Part shown: positions 7,990 to 15,263 of the stretch, piece by piece | Position numbering within the stretch: position 1 is the first letter of the stretch | How the letters are laid out: every line of letters begins with the position of its first letter | Origin: Simplicispira sedimenti | GTDB taxonomy: Bacteria; Pseudomonadota; Gammaproteobacteria; Burkholderiales; Burkholderiaceae_C | DNA length: 64,000 nt | Direction of reading: 5' to 3' | Assembly (NCBI RefSeq): GCF_022760965.1 | Contig: NZ_JAKVIJ010000005.1 | Span: forward strand, 1-64,000 | Notes under the pieces: generated by a model | Database searches by the model: none | The model's input: only the letters and a program-made list of their open reading frames with translations | Told to the model about the DNA's origin: nothing | Made by a program: the position numbers and the translations under genes

Positions 7990-8952
7990 TCACACCGCCC
8001 AGCGCGTCACCACCCACAGCACCACCGGTACGGTGGCCATGCCCAGTGCGGTGGACACGGTGACGCCAGCGGTCATTTCGTCCTGTCCCACCTCGTAGCG
8101 CTGGGCAAACAGGAACACGTTGGCGCCCACCGGCAGTGCAGCAGCCGTCACCATCACCGCCAGCGGTAGGCCCGACAGCCCCAGCGCCCATCCCAGCGCG
8201 CCCACGGCCAGGGGCAGTGCGGCGTTCTTGACCAGGGCAATGCGCAGCGCTGCGCGGAAATGCGGCCCCACGGTGGAGAACGCCAAGGTCACCCCCACCA
8301 ACAGCAGCGCCAATGGCCCCAGGGCCTGACCCAGCAGTTGCAGGGGCTTGTCGATGAGGGGAGGAATGGGCCAGCCGGTTTGCGCGTACAGCAGGCCCGC
8401 GATGATGGGCAACGGCACCGGGTGCACCAGGCCACTCCACAAGGCCTGCAGCACCATGCGCCACAGGGCCGGTGGCACATGGGCCTGGCCATCGGCGCCG
8501 CCGGGCTGGTTGCGCGCCAGGGCCAGTTCCAGCACCACCGTCGCCACCGTGAGCAAGATGAGCGCGTGTACCGAAATCAGTGTAAACAGCGTGACCAGCC
8601 CCGCCTGCCCAAACACCAGCCCCACCAGAGGTACCCCCACCATCACGTTGTTGCTGAAGGTGTGGCCCAGCGCGCGCACCGCGCCCAGGGTGCTGAACCC
8701 CGCCCAGGCCAGCGTGGCGCCAAACACCAGCGCCACCCCGCCAAAGTACACCGCAATCGGCCCGAAATCCAGCTCCTGCACATGCACCCCGGCCATGGTA
8801 CGAAACAGCAGTGCGGGCGCCAGCACCATGAACACGAGGTTGGACAAATCCTTGACGGCCTGTGCTCGAATCCAGCCCTGGCGGCCCGAGAGGTAGCCCA
8901 GCGCAATGAACAGCACCACGGGCACGAACGAAGAAAGAACAGGGGAGTTCAA
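7990..8952 (-). CDS. AEC family (auxin efflux carrier-type) permease
   Basis: A 320-residue, very hydrophobic protein with about ten membrane segments. The AEC-family features are PVVLFIALGYLSGR at the N-terminus, SNNVMVGVPLVGLVFG in the middle and PVGANVFLFAQRYEV near the C-terminus. Bacterial members move small organic acids such as malate or malonate. The substrate here is unknown. It is convergent with the small membrane protein upstream in coordinates, and no regulator lies beside it. Confidence 0.85.
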   Translation of the reverse strand: MNSPVLSSFVPVVLFIALGYLSGRQGWIRAQAVKDLSNLVFMVLAPALLFRTMAGVHVQELDFGPIAVYFGGVALVFGATLAWAGFSTLGAVRALGHTFSNNVMVGVPLVGLVFGQAGLVTLFTLISVHALILLTVATVVLELALARNQPGGADGQAHVPPALWRMVLQALWSGLVHPVPLPIIAGLLYAQTGWPIPPLIDKPLQLLGQALGPLALLLVGVTLAFSTVGPHFRAALRIALVKNAALPLAVGALGWALGLSGLPLAVMVTAAALPVGANVFLFAQRYEVGQDEMTAGVTVSTALGMATVPVVLWVVTRWAV

Positions 8953-9014
8953 GAGACAGGCCGTACAGGGAAATGCGCATGCCCGGCTTTGGCGCAGTGG
9001 CCTCAGACCTCATG

Positions 9015-9080
9015 CGCTATCAAAATAATAGCTGGTAGCGCTTGCTGCAAAAGCGCCAGGGTCGTATTTTGCTTGTAAAA
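9015..9080. repeat. Dispersed intergenic repeat, copy 1
   Basis: The core GCTATCAAAATAATAGC is followed by GCGCTTGC...AAGCGCCAG. The same arrangement recurs in about ten gaps of this window. It lies between the AEC permease and the cyanophycinase-like gene. Confidence 0.75.
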
Positions 9081-9114
9081 CCAATTCCCCGGCATGCCCG
9101 GGGTCTGCGCTGCA

Positions 9115-10062
9115 TCAAGGCTGTGGCGGAAGCGGGAAGCGTACCCTGCCACGCCGTGGGTCAAAGGTGCCGCCCTCTGGCAGTATGTGCATGCGGATGT
9201 CGCTGGCCTTGGCCAGGAGGTCGTTGGTGTCATCGATGATGCGGGCCTGCCGCGCATCGAACAGCTTGACGTAGTGCGTGCCCAGCACCTCCCAGACGCC
9301 GTCCGGCCGCACCAGCAAAGCGGTTTCCTCATCGATGCCCACGCCGATGAGCTGCGGATGGTCAAGCACCGCACTGAGCAGGCGGTTGTAGCGGGCCCGG
9401 TGCATGAAGTGCTGGTCCACGATGGCGCCCTTGAAGAAGCCAAACCCCGGAGCCAGCTCCTTCATGCCGCGTGCAATGTTGATCTGCTCCTGCTCTTCGG
9501 CATTGTTCGGGGTGCGCCAGTTGCCGGTGAGCATGAGGCTGCTCATCACCGACGCACCGGCCGACGTGCCGCCCACCACAGCACCGTTCTGGTAGCGCGT
9601 TTCAATCACCTGCAGCGCCCGGCTGCCCACCAGCAGCGACGACAGGCGCGTCTGGTCGCCGCCCGAGAACCAGTAACCGGTGAAGGCCTCCAGCCTTGCC
9701 ACGGTGCTGTCCGCATCGGCATCCTGCGGCCCGATGTCCACCACCTGCGCACTGACGCCCAGCCGCTGGAAGTCGGCCACCATCTCCTGGGCTTCTTCGT
9801 CCCCCTGGGCGCTGGCCATGGGCAGCACGGCGATGCGGGCCTTCTCCGCGCCACCGGCCAGCGCCACAAAGCGCTGCACCACCTGCAGCGGCGTATCGCC
9901 GCCACCCACAATGAGCAGGCTTCCCTTGGGTTGCCTGAAAAAGCTCGGCATCTGCCCCCACGCTGGCAAGGCCCACAGCGCCACCAGGCACACCAGCCAA
10001 CCCACAACCACCGAGACCCGCCGCACATGCAGCAACGGGCGCACACTGCGCACGACCACCAT
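9115..10062 (-). CDS. Secreted cyanophycinase-like peptidase (family S51)
   Basis: A 315-residue protein with an N-terminal membrane/signal segment (~residues 16-36), then a peptidase S51 domain beginning KGSLLIVGGGDT. The nucleophile is Ser168 in GGTSAGAS, and TGYWFSGGDQ is the matching loop. Homologues cleave cyanophycin (poly-Asp-Arg) or related alpha-aspartyl peptides, and some export it to act on external polymer. It starts 28 bp after the patatin-like gene and is probably co-transcribed with it. No cyanophycin synthetase is in the window. Confidence 0.82.
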   Translation of the reverse strand: MVVVRSVRPLLHVRRVSVVVGWLVCLVALWALPAWGQMPSFFRQPKGSLLIVGGGDTPLQVVQRFVALAGGAEKARIAVLPMASAQGDEEAQEMVADFQRLGVSAQVVDIGPQDADADSTVARLEAFTGYWFSGGDQTRLSSLLVGSRALQVIETRYQNGAVVGGTSAGASVMSSLMLTGNWRTPNNAEEQEQINIARGMKELAPGFGFFKGAIVDQHFMHRARYNRLLSAVLDHPQLIGVGIDEETALLVRPDGVWEVLGTHYVKLFDARQARIIDDTNDLLAKASDIRMHILPEGGTFDPRRGRVRFPLPPQP

Positions 10063-10090
10063 GAATAACACCGTGAACTGGTTTAAAGCG

Positions 10091-11146
10091 TCAGGGCCGC
10101 TCGCAGGAGCCGTCCAGCCCCACCGTGCCTGCCAGCTTTTGCAGGCGCGAGCGGCTTTCCAGGCAAGCCTTGTGCTCGGCCTCGGCCGCCTTCTGCTGCG
10201 CCTGGCGCACCGCCTGGGCGCGCTCGGCCTGTAGTTTGGCCACGCGCTCGCGCAGTTGCGGCATGACGGCCAGGGCGGCTTTTTCGCCCTCCACAATCGC
10301 GCTAGCGCGCTGGGTGAAGTCCGCCGGGCCCATGTCCAGCACCTGCGGGCGGATGATGATGTCGGCCCGTGCCAGCTCGGCCTGCCCCAGCTTCTGGCCC
10401 ATGATGGCGATGGACTGGTTCAGTGCCCCCAGCAGGTGGCTGGGCGTCTGGCCGCGCGCCTTGTTGGAAATATCCACCGCCACCACCACATCGGCGCCCC
10501 GTTGGCGCGCCGCGTCCACCGGCACCGGGCTCACGATGCCGCCATCCACATAGTGGTACTTGCCGATGGTGACCGGCTGGAACACGCCCGGCACGCTGCT
10601 TGAAGCCCGCACCGCCTGCCCCGTGTTGCCGCGCGCAAACACGGTGCGCTCGCCATCCTCCAGCCTTGTCGCCACCGCCACGAAGGGCTTGGCCAACTGC
10701 TCCAGCGGCTTGCGGCGCACTTGCTCGTTGACGTAGTCCTCCAGCTTCTGGCCCAGCACCAGCCCGCCGGACGACAACTGCAGGTCGCGGATCCTGGCCT
10801 CGTCCAGCGCCACGGCCTTTTCCTGCAGCTCAAACGCATTCATGCCGCTGGCATACAAGGCCCCCACCACGCTGCCCGCGCTGGTGCCCGCCACCACGGA
10901 GGGCGCGAAGCCATTGGCCTCCAGCATCTTGATGACGCCAATGTGCGCAAACCCCTTGGCCGCACCGCCGCCCAGGGCAATGCCGATCCTGATCGGGGGA
11001 GCGGAAGTCATGGTGCCCGTGGCGTCGGGGACGACCGGGGCCGGGCTGGGCGGCCTGCTGCCGCAGGCGGCCAGGGTGGCAAGCAGAAGGCACGCCAGGG
11101 CGCGCGGAAAGGAGCCGGGGCGCATGCCGAAGGATGGAACTGTCAT
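10091..11146 (-). CDS. Patatin-like phospholipase lipoprotein
   Basis: A 351-residue RssA-type patatin protein. A lipobox ending at Cys28 (LATLAAC) predicts a lipid anchor. The catalytic dyad is Ser89 in AGTSAGS and Asp201 in VDGGIV, with the oxyanion loop GGGAAKG at 59-65. The C-terminal ~60 residues are a charged helix with many Lys, Arg and Gln. It probably hydrolyses phospholipids or other acyl esters in the periplasmic space. The cyanophycinase-like gene follows closely. Confidence 0.87.
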   Translation of the reverse strand: MTVPSFGMRPGSFPRALACLLLATLAACGSRPPSPAPVVPDATGTMTSAPPIRIGIALGGGAAKGFAHIGVIKMLEANGFAPSVVAGTSAGSVVGALYASGMNAFELQEKAVALDEARIRDLQLSSGGLVLGQKLEDYVNEQVRRKPLEQLAKPFVAVATRLEDGERTVFARGNTGQAVRASSSVPGVFQPVTIGKYHYVDGGIVSPVPVDAARQRGADVVVAVDISNKARGQTPSHLLGALNQSIAIMGQKLGQAELARADIIIRPQVLDMGPADFTQRASAIVEGEKAALAVMPQLRERVAKLQAERAQAVRQAQQKAAEAEHKACLESRSRLQKLAGTVGLDGSCERP

Positions 11147-11232
11147 GGGGGCCTGAAGTGTAGCGGCGGGTGGCGGCCGGTGGGTGTAGGCGGATGGCGC
11201 AAGGTTCTACCGCCTGCGGCCGCTGCCGCAGC

Positions 11233-12105
11233 TCACACCGCGCTCGGCCCCAGCCACACGCCGCTGCGCAGGCCCTCGGGGCGCTCGCGCGACCACACCT
11301 GCGCGCTGGCCTCCCAGGTTTCCTGCTGCACATGCAGCCCGGCAAACACGCCATAACCTGGGCCTGCGCAGATCTCGCCGCCCGCGCACAGGCTTTCGCC
11401 CGCCTTGATGGCGCCCTGGGCATGGATGCACTCACCCGCCTTGATGCCCCAGCCCGCCTCCAGGTGCGCCCCGCCGGTGATGGCACCGCCCACCACGATG
11501 CCTTGCCCCGCCCGCAGGCCCGCTTCGCCGGTCAGATGGCCGCCCACGCGCAGGCCCTTGCCACACTCCACCGGGCCGTGGGCGATGAGGTCCTGCCCCA
11601 CGAAGGCGCCGCCCTGGAGCTGCAGCTTGCCATGGCACACCACATCCCAGGCGGCCCGCAGGTCGCCCGCGCAGACGATGTCGCCCCCCGCTTCCACGCC
11701 CCAATCGGCGCGCACATCGCCACCCGCCTGCAGCAAGCCCTGGCTGACGATGCCACCCGCCGCGCGAATGTCCTCCCCCGCCACGATGGACTGCCCGGCC
11801 CGCACCCCGCCACCCGCCCGGATGGAGCGGCCCGCCTGGATCACGGTGGTCACATCGATGCTGCCGCGCACTACCACCGTGCCCGCAAACACGATGGCAT
11901 CGGCCTCCAGCCGGTCCACCGACAGCACGGCGGAGGTGGGGCCAAACTGCGACAGCAGCCAGCAGGCGTCGCCCACCCGCCCGGCGCTGACCAGCGTGTC
12001 CAGCGCCTCCTGGTAGCCGCTGCCGTCCTCCACATGGCGGCTGAACCACCGAAAACCGTCGGCACAAGGGCTCTTGGCCCGTAGAAACTTTTTGGTGAAC
12101 TCCAT
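11233..12105 (-). CDS. Repeat-rich predicted beta-solenoid protein, function unknown
   Basis: A 290-residue protein in two parts. Residues ~1-60 are globular and polar (GFRWFSRHVEDGSGYQEAL, GRVGDACWLLSQFG). The rest is a run of about 20 short repeats of the type AGxxIxAGGxIxAGxxL, spaced 5-7 residues, which predicts a stacked beta-solenoid as in bactofilin or polymer-forming proteins. There is no signal peptide or membrane segment. I set the ATG at 12105, with GGGGGTGAG just upstream. An in-frame extension to 12201 has no ribosome site. No enzymatic motif is visible. Confidence 0.65.
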   Translation of the reverse strand: MEFTKKFLRAKSPCADGFRWFSRHVEDGSGYQEALDTLVSAGRVGDACWLLSQFGPTSAVLSVDRLEADAIVFAGTVVVRGSIDVTTVIQAGRSIRAGGGVRAGQSIVAGEDIRAAGGIVSQGLLQAGGDVRADWGVEAGGDIVCAGDLRAAWDVVCHGKLQLQGGAFVGQDLIAHGPVECGKGLRVGGHLTGEAGLRAGQGIVVGGAITGGAHLEAGWGIKAGECIHAQGAIKAGESLCAGGEICAGPGYGVFAGLHVQQETWEASAQVWSRERPEGLRSGVWLGPSAV

Positions 12106-12551
12106 CGCGCTCACCCCCGGCGCAGCTGCGTGGATGGGGGATGAACGGGGTGTGACCAGATGGGCGTGGGCCCACACGCAAGAACGGTGTGCATGAAACA
12201 TCTCCTGAGGGAGCGGCCCGGGCCGATGAACCGATCAAGGTGTCAACATCGCAGCAGGCCGCCATCGCGCTGAGCGGGTGCCCGGCGATGGATGTGTTGC
12301 GCAAAAGGGGAAAGGGTTATCGCCGGGCGGAGGAATGTGCGACCGGCTTGTAAGGCCAGATCTCACGCACTACGGCGCCGCCCCCACCCACGCACAGGCA
12401 GCCGCGCAGCGGGGCTGGGTGGGGCAAAGCCGGGGGCTGGAAACGCATGGGCGCTATGGTAGCAGCGCAGCGGTATCGCACTCCAGCGGGTGGACTTGCG
12501 CCGCACGACGCCTGCGCCACATGCATTTTTAAAACTTTCAATAATATTAAA
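12106..12551. other. Intergenic region without recognisable gene
   Basis: This divergent gap holds the leader of the solenoid-protein gene on the minus side. No open frame with a ribosome site or recognisable protein was seen. The base composition drops to strongly AT-rich only at its right end, from about 12525. Confidence 0.5.
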
Positions 12552-12580
12552 TTCAACTCAAATAAATTTTGAGTTATAAT
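12552..12580 (+). promoter_or_regulatory. Sigma-70-type promoter upstream of small protein and RRM genes
   Basis: TTCAAC at 12552-12557 and a perfect TATAAT at 12575-12580 are separated by 17 bp, within the most AT-rich stretch of this part of the window. It points rightwards and would give a leader of about 180 nt before the small ORF at 12766 and about 500 nt before the RRM gene. Confidence 0.75.
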
Positions 12581-12765
12581 TTGCTCCGTTGCACCCAACG
12601 CAACGCCTGCCCAGCGGCGCAAGCCCCTCCACGCAGGCTGCCTTTTGCGACCTTTGTCGCCCCGTGGGTCTGTAGAGCTGCAGCCCACCGCGTCCCTTGA
12701 TGCTCACGCCGGCCATTTCGAGCCTGCGATCCTGAATGTTCCCCATTTCACAGACCGCCATTTCC

Positions 12766-12975
12766 ATGGGCAAGTACGTCGTTTCGCCCACGACCCACCC
12801 GACCGCCTGCGGGCGCTTTCGCGCCTCTTTCTCGGTCCATCGCTCCCAGGGCAACGGCAGCTACTGCCGCGTGTTCCGTTTTGACAAAGCCTTTGCCTCG
12901 CGCGAAGCCGCCCGGCTCTTTGCCGTTACCCAGGGCTGGCTGCAAACGAGCATGCAGCACCCGCCCGTGTGCTGA
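12766..12975 (+). CDS. Small conserved-looking protein, unknown function
   Basis: A 69-residue basic protein beginning MGKYVVSP, with a central RFRASFSVHR and CRVFRFDKAFASREAARLFAVTQGW. This layout (beta hairpin, then a helix of R.F...F..R..A..YA..QG type) is one I associate with small proteobacterial proteins encoded near cold-shock or RNA-binding genes. It lies between a good promoter and the RRM gene and probably shares their transcript. An in-frame ATG 30 bp upstream is possible. Function is unknown. Confidence 0.5.
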   Translation: MGKYVVSPTTHPTACGRFRASFSVHRSQGNGSYCRVFRFDKAFASREAARLFAVTQGWLQTSMQHPPVC

Positions 12976-13090
12976 CCTGGTCAGCCAGGCCCGTATTCAA
13001 CCCATACCCTTGCTGCGGACTCCCCACCCGCGCATCCCAACCCCAACGGTGCGCCCTTTATTGCGCACCATCTTTCAGAAAGACTCTTTC

Positions 13091-13441
13091 ATGAGCAGCA
13101 AAATCTATGTGGGCAACCTGCCCTACTCCGTGACCAACGCCAGCCTGGAAAGCAACTTCGCCGAGTTTGGTGGCGTTGCCTCCGCCAAGGTCATGATGGA
13201 CCGCGACACCGGCCGCTCCAAAGGCTTCGGCTTTGTGGAAATGGCCAGCGCTGAAGAAGCCCAGGCCGCCATCTCTGCCCTGAACGGCGTGTCGGTCGAT
13301 GGCCGCGCCATTGTGGTCAACCTCGCCCGCCCCCGTGAAGACAACCGTGGTTCGGGTGGCTACAGCGCCAACGGCTACGGCGGCAACAAACGCTCCGACG
13401 TGGGCTACGGCTCCGGCGGCTTCGGCGGCGGTCGTTACTGA
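13091..13441 (+). CDS. RNA-binding protein with one RRM domain and Gly-rich tail
   Basis: A 116-residue protein. The RRM spans residues ~3-80, with RNP2 IYVGNL near the N-terminus and RNP1 KGFGFVEM in the middle. A tail rich in Gly, Tyr, Asn and Ser follows (GSGGYSANGYGG, GSGGFGGGRY). Such proteins bind single-stranded RNA and in bacteria are often induced by cold or by low translation. It has a long leader from the promoter at 12552 and a strong terminator right after the stop, which suggests control through mRNA structure. Confidence 0.92.
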   Translation: MSSKIYVGNLPYSVTNASLESNFAEFGGVASAKVMMDRDTGRSKGFGFVEMASAEEAQAAISALNGVSVDGRAIVVNLARPREDNRGSGGYSANGYGGNKRSDVGYGSGGFGGGRY

Positions 13442-13461
13442 TTCCAGTAAGCCCCATGAAG

Positions 13462-13488
13462 AACCGGCTCTGAGGAGCCGGTTTTTTT
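13462..13488 (+). terminator. Intrinsic terminator of the RRM gene
   Basis: AACCGGCTC and GAGCCGGTT form a 9-bp stem with a TGAG loop, followed directly by seven Ts. It begins about 20 bases after the RRM stop codon. Confidence 0.92.
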
Positions 13489-13521
13489 CCGCCCCGCATC
13501 CATGGGGTGGCAAAGCCCAGT

Positions 13522-13585
13522 TGCTATCAATACGATAGCTTTTTGCGCTTGATGGTAAAGCGCTGGAGGCCAAAAATAGCCTCAA
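13522..13585. repeat. Dispersed intergenic repeat, copy 2
   Basis: TTGCTATCAATACGATAGC is followed by TTTTTGCGCTTG...AAGCGCTGG and a short A-rich end. Same family as the copies at 9015, 21550, 41953 and elsewhere. Confidence 0.75.
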
Positions 13586-13715
13586 AATCCACCTGTGAGG
13601 GCGCCACCAACGTCCGCAGCCCGTGCCGCATGCTTGCCCGCATCACCAGCACAATGTGCATGCAAATATTAAGCATTGGTGATATATTCTTTCCGAGGAA
13701 ACACAGGAGCCCTTC

Positions 13716-14090
13716 ATGCAACCCCATGTGGCCCCCGCCCCGGACAAAGCCATGGTGCTGGGCAAGGCAACCATCCGTGCCGCCCAGGAGCTGCACCTCT
13801 CCAACGCCGCCCTGGCGCGCGTGATTGGACTGAGCGAGCCCACCATCAGCCGCATTGCCGGCGGTGCACGCGGCATCGCGCCAGAATCCAAGGAAGGCCA
13901 ACTGGCCCTGCTCGTGGTGCGCCTGTTTCGCTCGCTCGACCCGCTGGTCGGCTCCGACGCGCAAAAGCGCCACGACTGGCTGCGCAGCCACAACAAGGCG
14001 CTCAACGGCACACCCGCCGCGCTCATCGAAAACCCCACCGGCCTGGTCAACGCCCTGGCCTACCTGGACGGCATGCGGGCTGCCGCCTGA
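13716..14090 (+). CDS. Xre/MbcA/ParS-type antitoxin
   Basis: A 124-residue protein with an N-terminal helix-turn-helix (LHLSNAALARVIGLSEPTISRIAGG) and a C-terminal toxin-binding domain (LVVRLFRSLDPLVGSD, WLRSHNKALNGTPAALI, GLVNALAYLDGM). These match antitoxins of the RES toxin systems. It is led by an AGGAG ribosome site, and its stop overlaps the toxin start by one base. It should neutralise the toxin and repress the operon. The AT-rich upstream segment at 13655-13700 probably holds promoter and operator. Confidence 0.88.
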   Translation: MQPHVAPAPDKAMVLGKATIRAAQELHLSNAALARVIGLSEPTISRIAGGARGIAPESKEGQLALLVVRLFRSLDPLVGSDAQKRHDWLRSHNKALNGTPAALIENPTGLVNALAYLDGMRAAA

Positions 14091-14788
14091 TGGCCGCCAC
14101 GGTGTGGAACCCCGGCTGGGTGCAAGAGCACACCCAGCCCCTGGCCATGCACGCATTTCGCATGGTCGAAACACAGCACATCGCCGCCACCATGCGCCTG
14201 GTGGACACCGCCGCCGAGCAAGACCTGCTGGAGCAAATGCTGGACGCCAGCAAGCCGCCCCTGCCGCTCGAGGCGCAGGGCATCCACTACCTGCTGGCGG
14301 CGCCCTTCCGCTACCTGCCGCCCACGGGCTCGCGCTTTCGCAGCGCGCACATGCCCGGCATCTGGTACGGCGCGGACGGCCCCTACTGCGCCTGCGCCGA
14401 AATCGCCTACTGGCGCCAGCGCTTTCTGCTGGACAGCGCGGGCCTCATCACCCAGCACCTGCTCACCGACCACTCCCTGTACGAAGCCGCCGTGCAAGGC
14501 CGCGCCATCGACTTGCAATCACCCCCCTGGTCCCAGGCCGAAACGCACTGGAAGCACCCCAGCGACTACACCGAAACCCAGAAGCTCGGCGCCCTGGTGC
14601 GCGAGGCGGGTAACGTGGCGTGGATCCACTACGCCTCGGTCCGCGCCCCAGGGCATGCGTGCGCCGCCGTGTTCGACCCACACAGCCTGACCATGCTGAC
14701 CCCCGAGGGCCGGTACGAGCGCTGGCACTGCCACACCACGCGCGACCGGGTCACGCTGTCGAACGGGCGGGAGCGGTTCGATTTTTGA
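14090..14788 (+). CDS. RES-domain toxin (NAD+-consuming)
   Basis: A 232-residue RES-family protein. Conserved pieces include HAFRMVE near the start, RFRSAHMPGIWYGADGPYCACAEIAYWR in the centre and WIHYASVRAPGHACAAVF towards the end, which supply the Arg, Tyr, Glu and Ser of the pocket that resembles ADP-ribosyltransferases. Known RES toxins degrade NAD+ and stop growth. It is coupled to the antitoxin by TGATG. The gene looks intact. Confidence 0.88.
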   Translation: MAATVWNPGWVQEHTQPLAMHAFRMVETQHIAATMRLVDTAAEQDLLEQMLDASKPPLPLEAQGIHYLLAAPFRYLPPTGSRFRSAHMPGIWYGADGPYCACAEIAYWRQRFLLDSAGLITQHLLTDHSLYEAAVQGRAIDLQSPPWSQAETHWKHPSDYTETQKLGALVREAGNVAWIHYASVRAPGHACAAVFDPHSLTMLTPEGRYERWHCHTTRDRVTLSNGRERFDF

Positions 14789-14885
14789 TGGGTGAGATTC
14801 AGACCACCGCCCTCTGGGCACGCGTGGAGCCAGCAAACGGGGCCTGACCATGCCGACCCCAAGGGCCGGTAGCAACAACCAAAAC

Positions 14886-15161
14886 TCAACGATCCTTTTC
14901 AGAGTCAAGGACGAACACCATGCCCAAAAAACCGACCGAGACGGTCTTGTCTTGGACCCTGGTGTAAGACGCCACCCCCAGGGAGTGGTAGTTGCTGACA
15001 AACGCAGTCAATGCCCCAACCCCCAAAAGGCCCGCCAATGGACTGCGCTCCGCAATGGATTCCTTGATTTGGCTGCGATGCCGTTCTGCAGAGGGATTGA
15101 GGGCGATGGCTGCGACAAAGATGGCGCTCGTAATCACGGCCGCTTTTACTGCTGGTGTCAT
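14886..15161 (-). CDS. DUF4359-like small protein
   Basis: A 91-residue protein with one N-terminal hydrophobic helix (VKAAVITSAIFVAAIALNPS), followed by a helix and a beta-rich part (NYHSLGVASYTRVQDKTVSVGFLGMVFVL). This fits the DUF4359 family of small, singly anchored proteins as I recall it. The ATG at 15161 has GGGAG six bases upstream, which fixes the start. A TTG four codons earlier is less likely. Function is unknown. Confidence 0.65.
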   Translation of the reverse strand: MTPAVKAAVITSAIFVAAIALNPSAERHRSQIKESIAERSPLAGLLGVGALTAFVSNYHSLGVASYTRVQDKTVSVGFLGMVFVLDSEKDR

Positions 15162-15263
15162 GAAAGCTCCCAAAGCCTGGGTTTCAAAAAGGCCTGGCGA
15201 ACCGGCGATGGCGATGGAGCCACCCCAGAAATCGTGCAGGCCGGTGGGTCGGGGCTGTGCTGC

